Shown in pieces: positions 1-5,719 of a DNA stretch of 32,501 nucleotides (positions within the stretch are counted from its first letter, which is position 1; every line of letters starts with the position of its first letter). The DNA is taken from positions 1-32,501 of IMG/VR virus record IMGVR_UViG_3300044707_000046; one strand, 5' to 3'. Source of the stretch: a virus. The notes under the pieces are model-generated. The model saw only the letters and a list, made by a program, of their open reading frames with translations. It searched no databases and was not told where the DNA came from. A program made the position numbers and the translations under genes.

Positions 1-641
1 TGCTCAGAATGACCAATTCTACCCATAACGCCCATCTTTTCAACCTCTTGGATGCACTCATCCGGTAAGAAAGCATATAGCCCATGCTCAATGTCGAATG
101 CGCCTCCAGTCCTCCACTTGTCATGATGGAGCGCCAAAGACCGTTTCAGAGCTAACTCTAGCACCGACTTGAGAGCACCAGGAATGCCATAGCAGCGAGT
201 CATGAACATATGCGTTGTGCCGCATTGCTCAACCGTGAATCCAGTCCTGATTGCTTGTTTGAACACAAACTTAGACTGATCGTGCGCGTCTGGATTGAAG
301 TCATCCGTCAATTGATAGCGCCCACTCACTTTGTAATTCATGCAATTAGACAGAGAGTCTATTGCACGAATCATCACCCCCATCTCAATTGCATTCTGGA
401 CGTATCCGAGCGGCAATCCACTGTCATGCGCCTCATGGATAAAATTGCAATCCCAGAACGGAACCAGATGCACCCTGCGCGGGATAGCCTCTAGGAAGGC
501 TTTATCGGGCCTATAGCGCGACGATTCTGTCAGGACGATGGAGGACAGCGGGAATCGCTTCCAGATGCTATCAAGCGTTCCTAGAAGCTCATAGCAGCGT
601 CTTTCGTCGTCGTTGATCGCTGATGTGACCAAAAATCTCAT
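1..641 (-). CDS. Glycosyltransferase-like protein, partial (3' end outside window)
   Basis: This open frame starts at ATG 641 and runs off the left edge; about 213 residues are visible. It starts inside the stop of the GT32 gene (ATGA overlap), so the two are translationally coupled. The start MRFLVTSAIN, the segment NYKVSGRYQLTDDF near residue 102 and a later cluster of His, Trp and acidic residues (HHDKWRTGGAFDIEHG) resemble phage and capsule glycosyltransferase-like proteins in which a K-(I/V/L)-SGRY segment is common. No DXD catalytic motif is visible in the part present. The role is inferred: sugar transfer to phage DNA, virion or host envelope. The sugar and acceptor are unknown. Confidence 0.72.
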   Translation of the reverse strand, partial: MRFLVTSAINDDERRCYELLGTLDSIWKRFPLSSIVLTESSRYRPDKAFLEAIPRRVHLVPFWDCNFIHEAHDSGLPLGYVQNAIEMGVMIRAIDSLSNCMNYKVSGRYQLTDDFNPDAHDQSKFVFKQAIRTGFTVEQCGTTHMFMTRCYGIPGALKSVLELALKRSLALHHDKWRTGGAFDIEHGLYAFLPDECIQEVEKMGVMGRIGHSE

Positions 642-1249
642 TTCCAGCCACCTCTTGTGCTTTTCCATTCCTGCGTTGCAAATACCTGTCCTTTGCCCTT
701 GTAGCTGGAGCCAGCAAAGTGTTCAGGCAGGAAATAGTGGCTCGGATAAACAGTGAGATCGCTGAACTCATGCTCGTGCATTGTCTGAGTGATTCGTGCT
801 GGCCCTGAGAACTCCCAGGCCATCCTGTCGCCTGGAGTGTCGGTTTCCAGGTCTTTGATGATCTGACCAATGAACGGATGGCGCGGGACTGATCCAACAA
901 CACCGTTTGCAATCAGTCCTGGACGCTTTGTCTCTGACTCCCAACAGGCAAAGACATCCGGCTCCAGCAGCCAGTCCTCTAGTGGTCTGACGCACAGACT
1001 ATCAGCATCCAGTGCGATCCCACCGTGGTTGTAGAGGATCTCCCACCTCATGCAGTCGGCAACACCGCATAGCTCTCGCTGACTGAAGTGCCGCATATGC
1101 TTGGCAAGGAGCCAGCCTTCTTTCAGGTCGCTGTTGCCCCATACCTTAACCTTGTAGGTTGGATTCTTGTCAATCCAAGACTGGATCTCTGCGTCTGGAC
1201 GTTTGGACTCATCGCCCACCCAGACAAAATGCAATCGTTTTGGTATCAA
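638..1249 (-). CDS. GT32-type glycosyltransferase (DXD motif)
   Basis: This is a 203-residue protein with the signature of the Gly_transf_sug/OCH1-like GT32 family. It has an N-terminal IPKRLHFVWVG segment (residues 2-12), then ADCMRWEILYNHGG (64-77) followed by ALDADS, whose DAD at residues 81-83 is the metal- and nucleotide-sugar-binding DXD. The enzyme should transfer a sugar from a nucleotide-sugar donor; the acceptor is unknown. The start chosen is TTG 1249 because homology begins at once and GGAGG lies 8 bases upstream. The frame stays open to 1615 but that extension overlaps two real genes. The ribosome binding site lies inside a terminator stem. The next gene starts in its stop codon and is also glycosyltransferase-like. 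Confidence 0.85.
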   Translation of the reverse strand: MIPKRLHFVWVGDESKRPDAEIQSWIDKNPTYKVKVWGNSDLKEGWLLAKHMRHFSQRELCGVADCMRWEILYNHGGIALDADSLCVRPLEDWLLEPDVFACWESETKRPGLIANGVVGSVPRHPFIGQIIKDLETDTPGDRMAWEFSGPARITQTMHEHEFSDLTVYPSHYFLPEHFAGSSYKGKGQVFATQEWKSTRGGWK

Positions 1250-1275
1250 AAAAAGTGCCTCCACGCAGGAGGCAC
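1248..1275 (-). terminator. Rho-independent terminator overlapping the next gene's RBS and start
   Basis: On the minus strand GTGCCTCC (1275-1268) pairs perfectly with GGAGGCAC (1262-1255) over 8 base pairs around a 5-base loop, followed by seven T (1254-1248). It lies 45 bases after the stop of the 60-residue ORF. The 3' stem arm contains GGAGG, the ribosome binding site of the TTG-start GT32 gene, and the last two T of the run are the first two bases of that start codon. The stem would therefore both end transcription and hide the ribosome binding site. Confidence 0.88.
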
Positions 1276-1320
1276 AATCGGGGAGACACCCAAGGAAGGA
1301 GCGCCCCAATTGTGCCAGAT

Positions 1321-1503
1321 TTATCTTGCAGACGGAAACAGCAGTTCTGGTTGCTTTTGTGCGCCTTTCACCAGCAACTCTTGCGCTGTCATCTCGACCA
1401 TGTGTTGCCGACCATAACCCGGTGAGACAAACTTTCCAGGCTTCATCCAATGCGGAACCCAGGTGATGCCGCGAAGCACATAGCAGTCGGTTTGCAGTCT
1501 CAT
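1321..1503 (-). CDS. Small phage protein, 60 aa, unknown
   Basis: The ATG at 1503 overlaps the stop of the MazG-like gene in an ATGA junction, which fixes the start and indicates coupled translation. The product begins MRLQTDCYVLRGITWVP and is rich in aromatic and basic residues; no known domain was recognised. A longer frame beginning at 1587 exists but overlaps the MazG gene by 88 bases, so it was not used. The gene is the last before the terminator at 1248-1275. No function can be assigned. Confidence 0.7.
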   Translation of the reverse strand: MRLQTDCYVLRGITWVPHWMKPGKFVSPGYGRQHMVEMTAQELLVKGAQKQPELLFPSAR

Positions 1504-1820
1504 ACAATTGTCTCCTTGATGAATACGCCGTTTGGCATGAGAGTGCCTTTCCGGTCTTTGATCTCGTTGTAAGCACCTTCCAAGCAATCAACCATATCCA
1601 GCCCTGCAAGCTCACAGAAGTTGATCATGCAGACCAGAACATCACCAACAGCATCAGCCGTGAGAGCAACGTCTTTTTTTGCAATACCGTCTGCAAGCTC
1701 ACCCATCTCGCTGACCATTTTCAGGAACTGAGCGTTAGCGGTTGAGTTTGGGATGATCTGTCTGGCCCTAGACCAGCCTACAACTCGGACATACAGATCA
1801 TCGAAAGACATTGTTGGCAT
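1500..1820 (-). CDS. MazG-like nucleotide pyrophosphohydrolase
   Basis: This 106-residue all-alpha protein carries the MazG/dUTPase-2 signature. SEMGELADGI supplies E38 and E41, and DAVGDVLV supplies D56 and D60, together the usual acidic Mg-binding set. Family members hydrolyse (d)NTPs to the monophosphate and pyrophosphate. In phages this is thought to clean or rebalance the nucleotide pool, or to affect host alarmone levels. The ATG at 1820 has AGAAGGAG upstream; an ATG three codons later is possible. It sits 2 bases after the preceding ORF and overlaps the next by 4 bases. Family assignment is good; the substrate is unknown. Confidence 0.85.
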   Translation of the reverse strand: MPTMSFDDLYVRVVGWSRARQIIPNSTANAQFLKMVSEMGELADGIAKKDVALTADAVGDVLVCMINFCELAGLDMVDCLEGAYNEIKDRKGTLMPNGVFIKETIV

Positions 1821-1822
1821 GA

Positions 1823-2323
1823 TCAGACTCCTTCTGGATTTTGAGGAACTGAGACATAAGTCTGGCTTGTGTTGCCATTTCCACCAACAAATTTTGAGCT
1901 TCGTTGTAGTTTTTGCTCAAAAGTTGGATCCACAGATTTCCAGTCATCTGATTCAGGGTCAGCCAATGGCTTGACCAATCCACCGGATTGTTGAGCATCC
2001 CAGAGTCGTTTATTGAACCGGAATGCTCGTCTGTCTTCTGATGTGAATGATCCAATCTTTTTCTCCGTATCATTGTCCATTGCTTTGAGAAGTGCTTTTC
2101 GGAAGTAACTTACCTCGATGTCCAGGTAGTGCAGATAACTTTCCAGTGCATCTGTCCACAGAAAATCGTGAGCGGTTAAGCAGTCAAATGTCAGTTTGAA
2201 GTGTTTTTCTCCGAATGGTTTGAATGGTTTGGTGCAAGCGTCTCGCATTGCAGTGACAACAACTGCTGCGACCAATCGCTGTTCTGGGATGCCTTTGTAG
2301 GTCTGTTCAATTTCTGCTTCCAT
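1823..2323 (-). CDS. Conserved phage protein, 166 aa, unknown
   Basis: The start at ATG 2323 is preceded by AAGGAG at a spacing of 7; the frame extends to 2380 but has no such site there. The N-terminal half (YKGIPEQRLVAAVVVTAMRD, then HDFLWTDALESYLHYLDIEV) resembles a recurring phage family in which an aromatic, acidic helix is followed by a short segment near FRKALLKAM. Those proteins have no firm function. The C-terminal third is polar and looks disordered (Ser, Gly and Asn rich). It lies between the 70-aa ORF, which it overlaps by 17 bases, and the MazG-like gene. The family resemblance is a judgement by eye. Confidence 0.72.
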   Translation of the reverse strand: MEAEIEQTYKGIPEQRLVAAVVVTAMRDACTKPFKPFGEKHFKLTFDCLTAHDFLWTDALESYLHYLDIEVSYFRKALLKAMDNDTEKKIGSFTSEDRRAFRFNKRLWDAQQSGGLVKPLADPESDDWKSVDPTFEQKLQRSSKFVGGNGNTSQTYVSVPQNPEGV

Positions 2324-2519
2324 GAAACAACTCCTTCTTGATTTGTTCTGGGATCTTTGGCAGCGGGAACCAACCGACAAACCATTGGTCTGTCCCGTTC
2401 CACCAGTCGATTGTTGATATGCCAGCCCGGTTCAGCAACTGCACCTTTTTGTTGATAGGACAGGTGTCCATTGTTCTGAAGAACAGTGTGGAATCAGTTT
2501 CTGGATTGTCCTGTTGCAT
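2307..2519 (-). CDS. Small phage protein, 70 aa, unknown
   Basis: The start is ATG 2519, which shares one base with the stop of the preceding ORF (TGATG) and has GAGGG five bases upstream. A longer frame to 2810 would cover two coupled genes and was rejected. The protein has an unusually aromatic middle (TIDWWNGTDQWFVGWFPLP) and a basic C-terminus. The Trp-rich stretch could be a small beta fold or a binding surface, but no family was recognised. Confidence 0.62.
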   Translation of the reverse strand: MQQDNPETDSTLFFRTMDTCPINKKVQLLNRAGISTIDWWNGTDQWFVGWFPLPKIPEQIKKELFHGSRN

Positions 2520-2701
2520 CAGTCCCTCAACAATGCACCGATGGATGTGCGCTGATCTTTCTTGACAAACGCAGCAACAAGCTCCTGCTCCGGCTGCGCC
2601 AGCCTCTCGCGCAGGGCTTTGACCAGTTCGCGCCACTCTTTGCTTGTCATGCCTTCTTCCAGCGCCATCAGCGCCTGCTGCATCAGTTCTCGGTCGGTCA
2701 T
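2519..2701 (-). CDS. Small helical phage protein, 60 aa, unknown
   Basis: The product starts MTDRELMQQALMALEEGM and is almost entirely predicted helix with heptad-like charge spacing (KEWRELVKALRERLAQPEQEL). Small proteins that start this way are common in phage early operons, but none has a proven role. The ATG at 2701 overlaps the stop of the upstream ORF by 4 bases (ATGA), and its own stop overlaps the next ATG by one base. The start is therefore firm; the function is not known. Confidence 0.65.
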   Translation of the reverse strand: MTDRELMQQALMALEEGMTSKEWRELVKALRERLAQPEQELVAAFVKKDQRTSIGALLRD

Positions 2702-2976
2702 ATCTCAAGGCTCTCAATAATGTGGGCAAGCTCATCAATGACGGCTGTTGTTTGCTGCCGGTATTGGTTGATGGACAGGCCAAGCGGTGAAGCAACTGGC
2801 GATACCTCACTAGAGGCTGTACGCATTGGTGCGTCCGCCATAACTGGTTTGAGGCGCATATGCAGCGTTTCCACTGTTGCCTTCAGCAGGTCAATCGTGC
2901 ATTGCATCTCAACGCACTGCCTTTCAATTTGGCTTTTGTATTGCTCTACTTCTGGGTTTTGTTTAACTTGGTTCAT
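2698..2976 (-). CDS. Coiled-coil phage protein, 92 aa, unknown
   Basis: The N-terminal half (VEQYKSQIERQCVEMQCTID and on to about residue 43) is a continuous helix suited to a coiled coil. It is followed by a Ser/Ala/Pro linker (residues 48-64) and a second helix ending in ESLEI. No catalytic motif is present. It is joined to both neighbours by 4-base ATGA overlaps, so it belongs to the same translational chain of small early ORFs. The likely role is oligomerisation or binding of a host protein, but this is inference only. Confidence 0.65.
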   Translation of the reverse strand: MNQVKQNPEVEQYKSQIERQCVEMQCTIDLLKATVETLHMRLKPVMADAPMRTASSEVSPVASPLGLSINQYRQQTTAVIDELAHIIESLEI

Positions 2977-3287
2977 TTCTCTCCCCTTGCTCTGATCATC
3001 GCTGCCGCTGCCAGCGTCCCGTAGCCATCAATCCCAGCCTGCTCACACACCTTCGCACACGCCTCACGCTCGGCAGCAACCGCCTCCTCCAGCGTTTTGA
3101 TGTACTCGTTGATGCGCTCAATCTCGGGCGCATTCAGGGCGATGATTTGCTCACGCTCGGCAGCAACAACAAGGCTGGCAAACCTATCAAATACATTTAC
3201 ATACTCCAGCCAGTCCATGTTTTCAGAATTAAACCATTCGATTGCTTTTGACTCGTGCATCATTTGTTTTATTTGTTGCTTAGTCAT
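2973..3287 (-). CDS. Conserved phage protein, 104 aa, helical
   Basis: The ATG at 3287 has GGGAG seven bases upstream. The C-terminal part carries AAEREACAKVCE followed by a short Gly-rich linker and MIRARGEK, a segment found at the ends of many otherwise unrelated phage hypothetical proteins. The middle is acidic and helical (EIERINEYIKTLEEAVAA). A similar AAERE segment occurs twice (near residues 42 and 71), which suggests an internal duplication. Function is unknown. It overlaps the upstream gene by 8 bases and the downstream one by 4. Confidence 0.7.
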   Translation of the reverse strand: MTKQQIKQMMHESKAIEWFNSENMDWLEYVNVFDRFASLVVAAEREQIIALNAPEIERINEYIKTLEEAVAAEREACAKVCEQAGIDGYGTLAAAAMIRARGEK

Positions 3288-3528
3288 TTTGATACTCCCT
3301 AACGCGATCCATCTGAATGTCGATGTTCATCCAGTCTTTGTCGGTAGCTTTACGCTCCAACCACGGTGCTGGCCTACCTCTGCGGTCACACACTTGATAA
3401 GTTGCATCGCTCCATCCGTAGTAGTCTAGATCCGATGCAGCGTTGCGAGAGAAAGATCCATTGACTCGCTCATAGCTGACCAGCTTGACGATGCATGGGA
3501 TGCCTTGAATCCTGGTTTCAATTTCCAT
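3280..3528 (-). CDS. Phage protein, 82 aa, unknown
   Basis: The start ATG 3528 overlaps the stop of the zinc-ribbon gene by one base (TAATG). The protein begins MEIETRIQGIPCIVKLVSYE, a beta-strand pattern, then has a basic, aromatic region (YYGWSDATYQVCDRRGRPAP) and ends in an acidic helix. Many phage genomes carry a small protein of this build, with alternating strands and a Trp/Tyr core. No enzyme motif is visible and no function is assigned. Confidence 0.68.
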   Translation of the reverse strand: MEIETRIQGIPCIVKLVSYERVNGSFSRNAASDLDYYGWSDATYQVCDRRGRPAPWLERKATDKDWMNIDIQMDRVREYQND

Positions 3529-3719
3529 TATCTTCGCTCCAGTTTTCCATCGGGGTTAGCCGTTTCTGCTGTCAGTGACTGCGCTGGAACCTCGTATGTG
3601 GCCCAGGTTGCTCCGCAGTCCTGACATTTCTTCCTTCTCCAGATCCACCAGTATCGAGTGTCTTTTCTTGTTTCCAGTGTCTTGGATGACCAAGATCCAC
3701 ACTCAACGCAGGTACTCAT
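3528..3719 (-). CDS. Zinc-ribbon protein resembling the NrdR N-terminus
   Basis: This 63-residue protein has two CxxC knuckles: CVEC (residues 4-7) and CQDC near residues 33-36. Between them lie TLETRKDTR and the basic run WRRKKC, and after the second comes GATWATYEV. This order matches the zinc ribbon at the start of NrdR, the bacterial repressor of ribonucleotide reductase genes, where a C-C pair, an (I/L)-(D/E)-x-R segment, basic residues, a second C-C pair and an F/W-T-T-(F/Y)-E end are typical. The ATP-cone domain of NrdR is absent. It may bind DNA or mimic NrdR; this is inference. Confidence 0.72.
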   Translation of the reverse strand: MSTCVECGSWSSKTLETRKDTRYWWIWRRKKCQDCGATWATYEVPAQSLTAETANPDGKLERR

Positions 3720-3882
3720 CCTCGACCTCTACCTGCAAAGATTCCAGAACCACCTTGATGTTGATTTTGGCATCCAGAGTTGCCAAGAACGACAGAGTGT
3801 CTGGCCGATCCTTTGTCATCTGGTTGTTTGCCCACTCGATTGCTTCCAGAGCTTTGGCGAGGGTTGATGCTTTAATCTTCAT
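3703..3882 (-). CDS. Small phage protein, 59 aa, unknown
   Basis: The ATG at 3882 is preceded by AAGGAG at a spacing of 5, and the frame stays open for 59 codons to TGA at 3703. The product begins MKIKASTLAKALEAIEWANN and ends in an acidic strand (VEVEDEYLR). It overlaps the zinc-ribbon gene start by 17 bases. The 83 bases upstream hold no gene and no clear promoter. The coding call rests on the ribosome binding site and position; no function was recognised. Confidence 0.68.
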   Translation of the reverse strand: MKIKASTLAKALEAIEWANNQMTKDRPDTLSFLATLDAKINIKVVLESLQVEVEDEYLR

Positions 3883-3965
3883 TTCTGCTCCTTGGTTGTG
3901 TGTGCTGCTGAGTGAAACTTTACATCAGCCTTTCTTGTTTGTGTTGTGTTTTGCTGAAATATTTT

Positions 3966-4505
3966 TTAATCGACAGCGACAGGTCTATAGATTTCCTTTA
4001 TAGCCAGCAGTTGACCCCTAGCCTCCGGAGTGCAGTCCCGTCCGTCTGTAGCGATGTGGTGATCCCAGATGTCTCTGAGCCTAGTGTCGTCCTTGACACC
4101 TCTACGCAGGAGCCAGATCGCCTGTGCTGACTTTGGATGCTTCGCCCAATGCAGAGGATCGTAGGATGGTGTCCTGATCTGTGCTACAGCAGACTGGATG
4201 AGCTTCTGACCTTCCGGAGTGATCTCTTTAGCCGGTGGTGGTAGCGCAGTCTTGTGTTCTGGTCGGTTGTGATCCCGACAGAGTTTGATCCATTGCGCGA
4301 GTGACGGTGGCCAATCTGGAGGATCTGTCCTGAGATGCTCCAGGACTCGTTTAATGACCTCTGGTGACGTTGATCGAAGCTGATCCTCCCACGCCTCTTT
4401 TGCAGCAGCAATCTCGCCTGGAGTCGATCCAAACTGAGCTAAGACCTTCTGCTTTCCCCAGAGCAGTCCAAACCGCTCGATCAACCGTTCGCTATAGCTT
4501 TGCAT
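3966..4505 (-). CDS. Replication protein P-like (putative helicase loader)
   Basis: This 179-residue protein has the layout of the lambda replication protein P family. The N-terminus reads ERLIERFGLLWGKQK, followed by AAKEAWEDQLRSTSPEVIKR, LEHL and then WPPSLAQWIKLC (around residues 75-86), which matches the family's 'aW...L..lt.eqi..gl......ppsLp.F..lC' pattern. Lambda P brings host DnaB helicase to the origin-bound initiator. The start ATG 4505 has GGAGG seven bases upstream; the frame extends to 4553. It overlaps the upstream replication gene by 25 bases, which fits a paired initiator/loader. Family match is by eye. Confidence 0.72.
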   Translation of the reverse strand: MQSYSERLIERFGLLWGKQKVLAQFGSTPGEIAAAKEAWEDQLRSTSPEVIKRVLEHLRTDPPDWPPSLAQWIKLCRDHNRPEHKTALPPPAKEITPEGQKLIQSAVAQIRTPSYDPLHWAKHPKSAQAIWLLRRGVKDDTRLRDIWDHHIATDGRDCTPEARGQLLAIKEIYRPVAVD

Positions 4506-4765
4506 CGCACATCCTCCAGGTCGATGACATTGCGCCCTGTAAGCTGATCCCACAGGTCTTGCTTCTTCCTCTCAACCCAATCAGCCTTAAAGCCTCTCCA
4601 GCCCATCAGCACCATGTGATCTAGTGCTTGCTCTAGCGTCCATCCTGCTTGGTGAGCTTCTGCCCTGATCATGCTGATCACTCTGGGAGTGACGATCGCT
4701 TTCTTGAACTTCCTGTGTTGTAGGAAGTATTCCCAACACTCTTGTGTAACGTCTTCTGGTTTCAT
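4481..4765 (-). CDS. Replication initiator C-terminal-like protein, 94 aa
   Basis: The sequence contains ECWEYFLQHRKFKKAIVTPR, then a helix with RAEAHQAGWTLEQALDHMV and finally GWRGFKADWV. This is the usual C-terminal region of phage replisome organisers (lambda O-like and related primosome proteins). Here it stands alone, without the N-terminal origin-binding domain, and the upstream frame is closed by TAG. The start is ATG 4765, with AAGGAG upstream; a GTG at 4801 is possible. It comes directly before the P-like loader. It may pair with a host or distant phage initiator, or be sufficient itself; this is inference. Confidence 0.65.
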   Translation of the reverse strand: MKPEDVTQECWEYFLQHRKFKKAIVTPRVISMIRAEAHQAGWTLEQALDHMVLMGWRGFKADWVERKKQDLWDQLTGRNVIDLEDVRCKAIANG

Positions 4766-5126
4766 GTTTGCTCCTTGGAATGCGTAGCATAGATCGTTCA
4801 CTGCTCGATAAGCGATGATATTTTTCTATTGATCTGTGCTTGTCTATAGCTCTATATCTGTTTAGACATAGTTCCCCCAGGGTGGAGCGCAACATTCTTT
4901 GCTCTACCTCTCCCATTCTCAGCATCTAGTGCTAGAACCAGAGTACCCGGAGGCTGCTATTGTTTCGATGCCTGGGTGGTCTACCACCGCTGTCCCAAGC
5001 GTCTACACCAGTCCCTAGCAGACAGGCTGGTCGGCAACAATTCGGGTGAGGATTGGCCGGTGTTTTCTTCCGCGCAGCCCATGCAGGCTCTTGATCTCGC
5101 TCGGAGTGCGGTTGGCCGTAGAAATG
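4766..5126. other. Non-coding stretch with three short palindromes; possible origin or operator region
   Basis: No convincing gene lies in these 361 bases. They contain three inverted repeats, each with a 2-base centre: TATAG-CT-CTATA (4845-4856), TCTAG-TG-CTAGA (4925-4936) and GGTGGT-CT-ACCACC (4975-4988). The part nearest the replication genes (about 4810-4870) is AT-rich. The stretch separates the terminator-like hairpin from the replication genes, so it should also hold a promoter for them, but no good -35/-10 pair was found. An origin or operator role is inferred from position only. Confidence 0.35.
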
Positions 5127-5199
5127 AAAAAACCCTTGCTACTGCACCCTGGTAGGAACCCAGACCGGAGAGACTGGGCAGGATGCATGAGCAAGGGTT
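5127..5199 (-). terminator. Long three-part hairpin with T-run: terminator or structured RNA
   Basis: On the minus strand the outer 10-bp stem AACCCTTGCT (5199-5190) pairs with AGCAAGGGTT (5140-5131). Inside it, across a 3x3 internal loop, an 8-bp stem pairs GCATCCTG (5186-5179) with CAGGGTGC (5151-5144), with one G-U pair. Next comes a 5-bp hairpin CCCAG (5178-5174)/CTGGG (5163-5159), with a 7-base bulge on its 3' side. A run of six T ends the structure. It starts 37 bases after the Cys-rich peptide gene. The T-run supports termination of the minus transcript; the elaborate interior is more than a simple terminator needs. Confidence 0.75.
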
Positions 5200-5236
5200 C
5201 TTCTGTCGGTTTCCACGCCAACAGAGCAATCTTACA

Positions 5237-5383
5237 TCAGAAGCAGGTTGTGTTGCAAATCCCCCCGTAGCAGCAGGTGGTACACATCACCACTCTGCCA
5301 TTGACAAAGTAGGTGGTTGTCATGCAGTTGGCATGAACCAATGTGGAGACAGTCAACAGCAATCCAGCTATCAGCTTCTTCAT
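5237..5383 (-). CDS. Tiny secreted cysteine-rich protein, 48 aa
   Basis: The ATG at 5383 is preceded by AGGAG at a spacing of 7. The first 18 residues (MKKLIAGLLLTVSTLVHA) form a textbook signal peptide: two Lys, a Leu-rich core and a cleavage site after VHA. The mature 30 residues hold six Cys: an early NC, then CTTCC and GICNTTC, a spacing that could form disulphides in the periplasm or outside the cell. It lies 12 bases after the HTH gene and just before the terminator-like hairpin. The role is unknown; envelope modification or superinfection exclusion is a guess. Confidence 0.78.
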   Translation of the reverse strand: MKKLIAGLLLTVSTLVHANCMTTTYFVNGRVVMCTTCCYGGICNTTCF

Positions 5384-5395
5384 CTATCGCTCCTG

Positions 5396-5719
5396 TTATC
5401 GACACATTGCAAAAAACGGGTCAAACGCTTGCCTTGCCTTCTCCTTCTCCCTCCACCGACGCTTGACCAGTGTGTTTGGCTCCCTGGGTGGTCTAGGCAA
5501 GTCTCTGCCCTGTCCAAACCGGTACATAGGCAGCTTTATCCTGCCGTTTAGGACAACTTCCCAATCAGCGATGTAGAGCATCTTTCTCTGGTGCATACGC
5601 CTGAGAATCGACCGACAGAACTCAACAGACAGACCTGTCTGCCTTGCAAGCTCCTTGGCTGTCATAGGCTCCCTCTGCACCAACACAATCAGGTCAAGCA
5701 ATGAGTCCGGCAGACTCAC
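5396..5719 (-). CDS. Helix-turn-helix protein, 107 aa
   Basis: A winged-helix-like HTH is visible at residues 19-44: MTAKELARQTGLSVEFCRS then ILRRMHQRKML, followed by strands and a basic C-terminus (VKRRWREKEKARQAF). This is the form of a small phage DNA-binding regulator. The start chosen is GTG 5719, which makes a GTGA overlap with the DUF1364 stop, like other junctions here. ATG 5770 and ATG 5782 are in frame but would overlap the nuclease gene by 55-67 bases. Lying in the early operon, it may control replication or late genes; the target is not known. Confidence 0.68.
   Translation of the reverse strand: MSLPDSLLDLIVLVQREPMTAKELARQTGLSVEFCRSILRRMHQRKMLYIADWEVVLNGRIKLPMYRFGQGRDLPRPPREPNTLVKRRWREKEKARQAFDPFFAMCR

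Noticed and set aside
638-1615. 325-residue minus-strand frame containing the GT32 domain
   Set aside because: The first 122 codons overlap the 60-aa and MazG-like genes and pass through a terminator; similarity to glycosyltransferases starts only at TTG 1249.
2307-2810. 167-residue minus-strand frame
   Set aside because: Its first 97 codons lie over two coupled small genes in another frame and look like low-complexity Arg/Ala; only the part from ATG 2519 was kept.
4587-4925. 112-residue minus-strand frame across the gene-free stretch
   Set aside because: It is rich in Arg, Ser and rare-type codons and overlaps the initiator-like gene by about 180 bases; no family pattern.
5015-5221. 68-residue minus-strand frame through the structured hairpin
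   Set aside because: It would be translated through a terminator and has no convincing start; it is most likely accidental.
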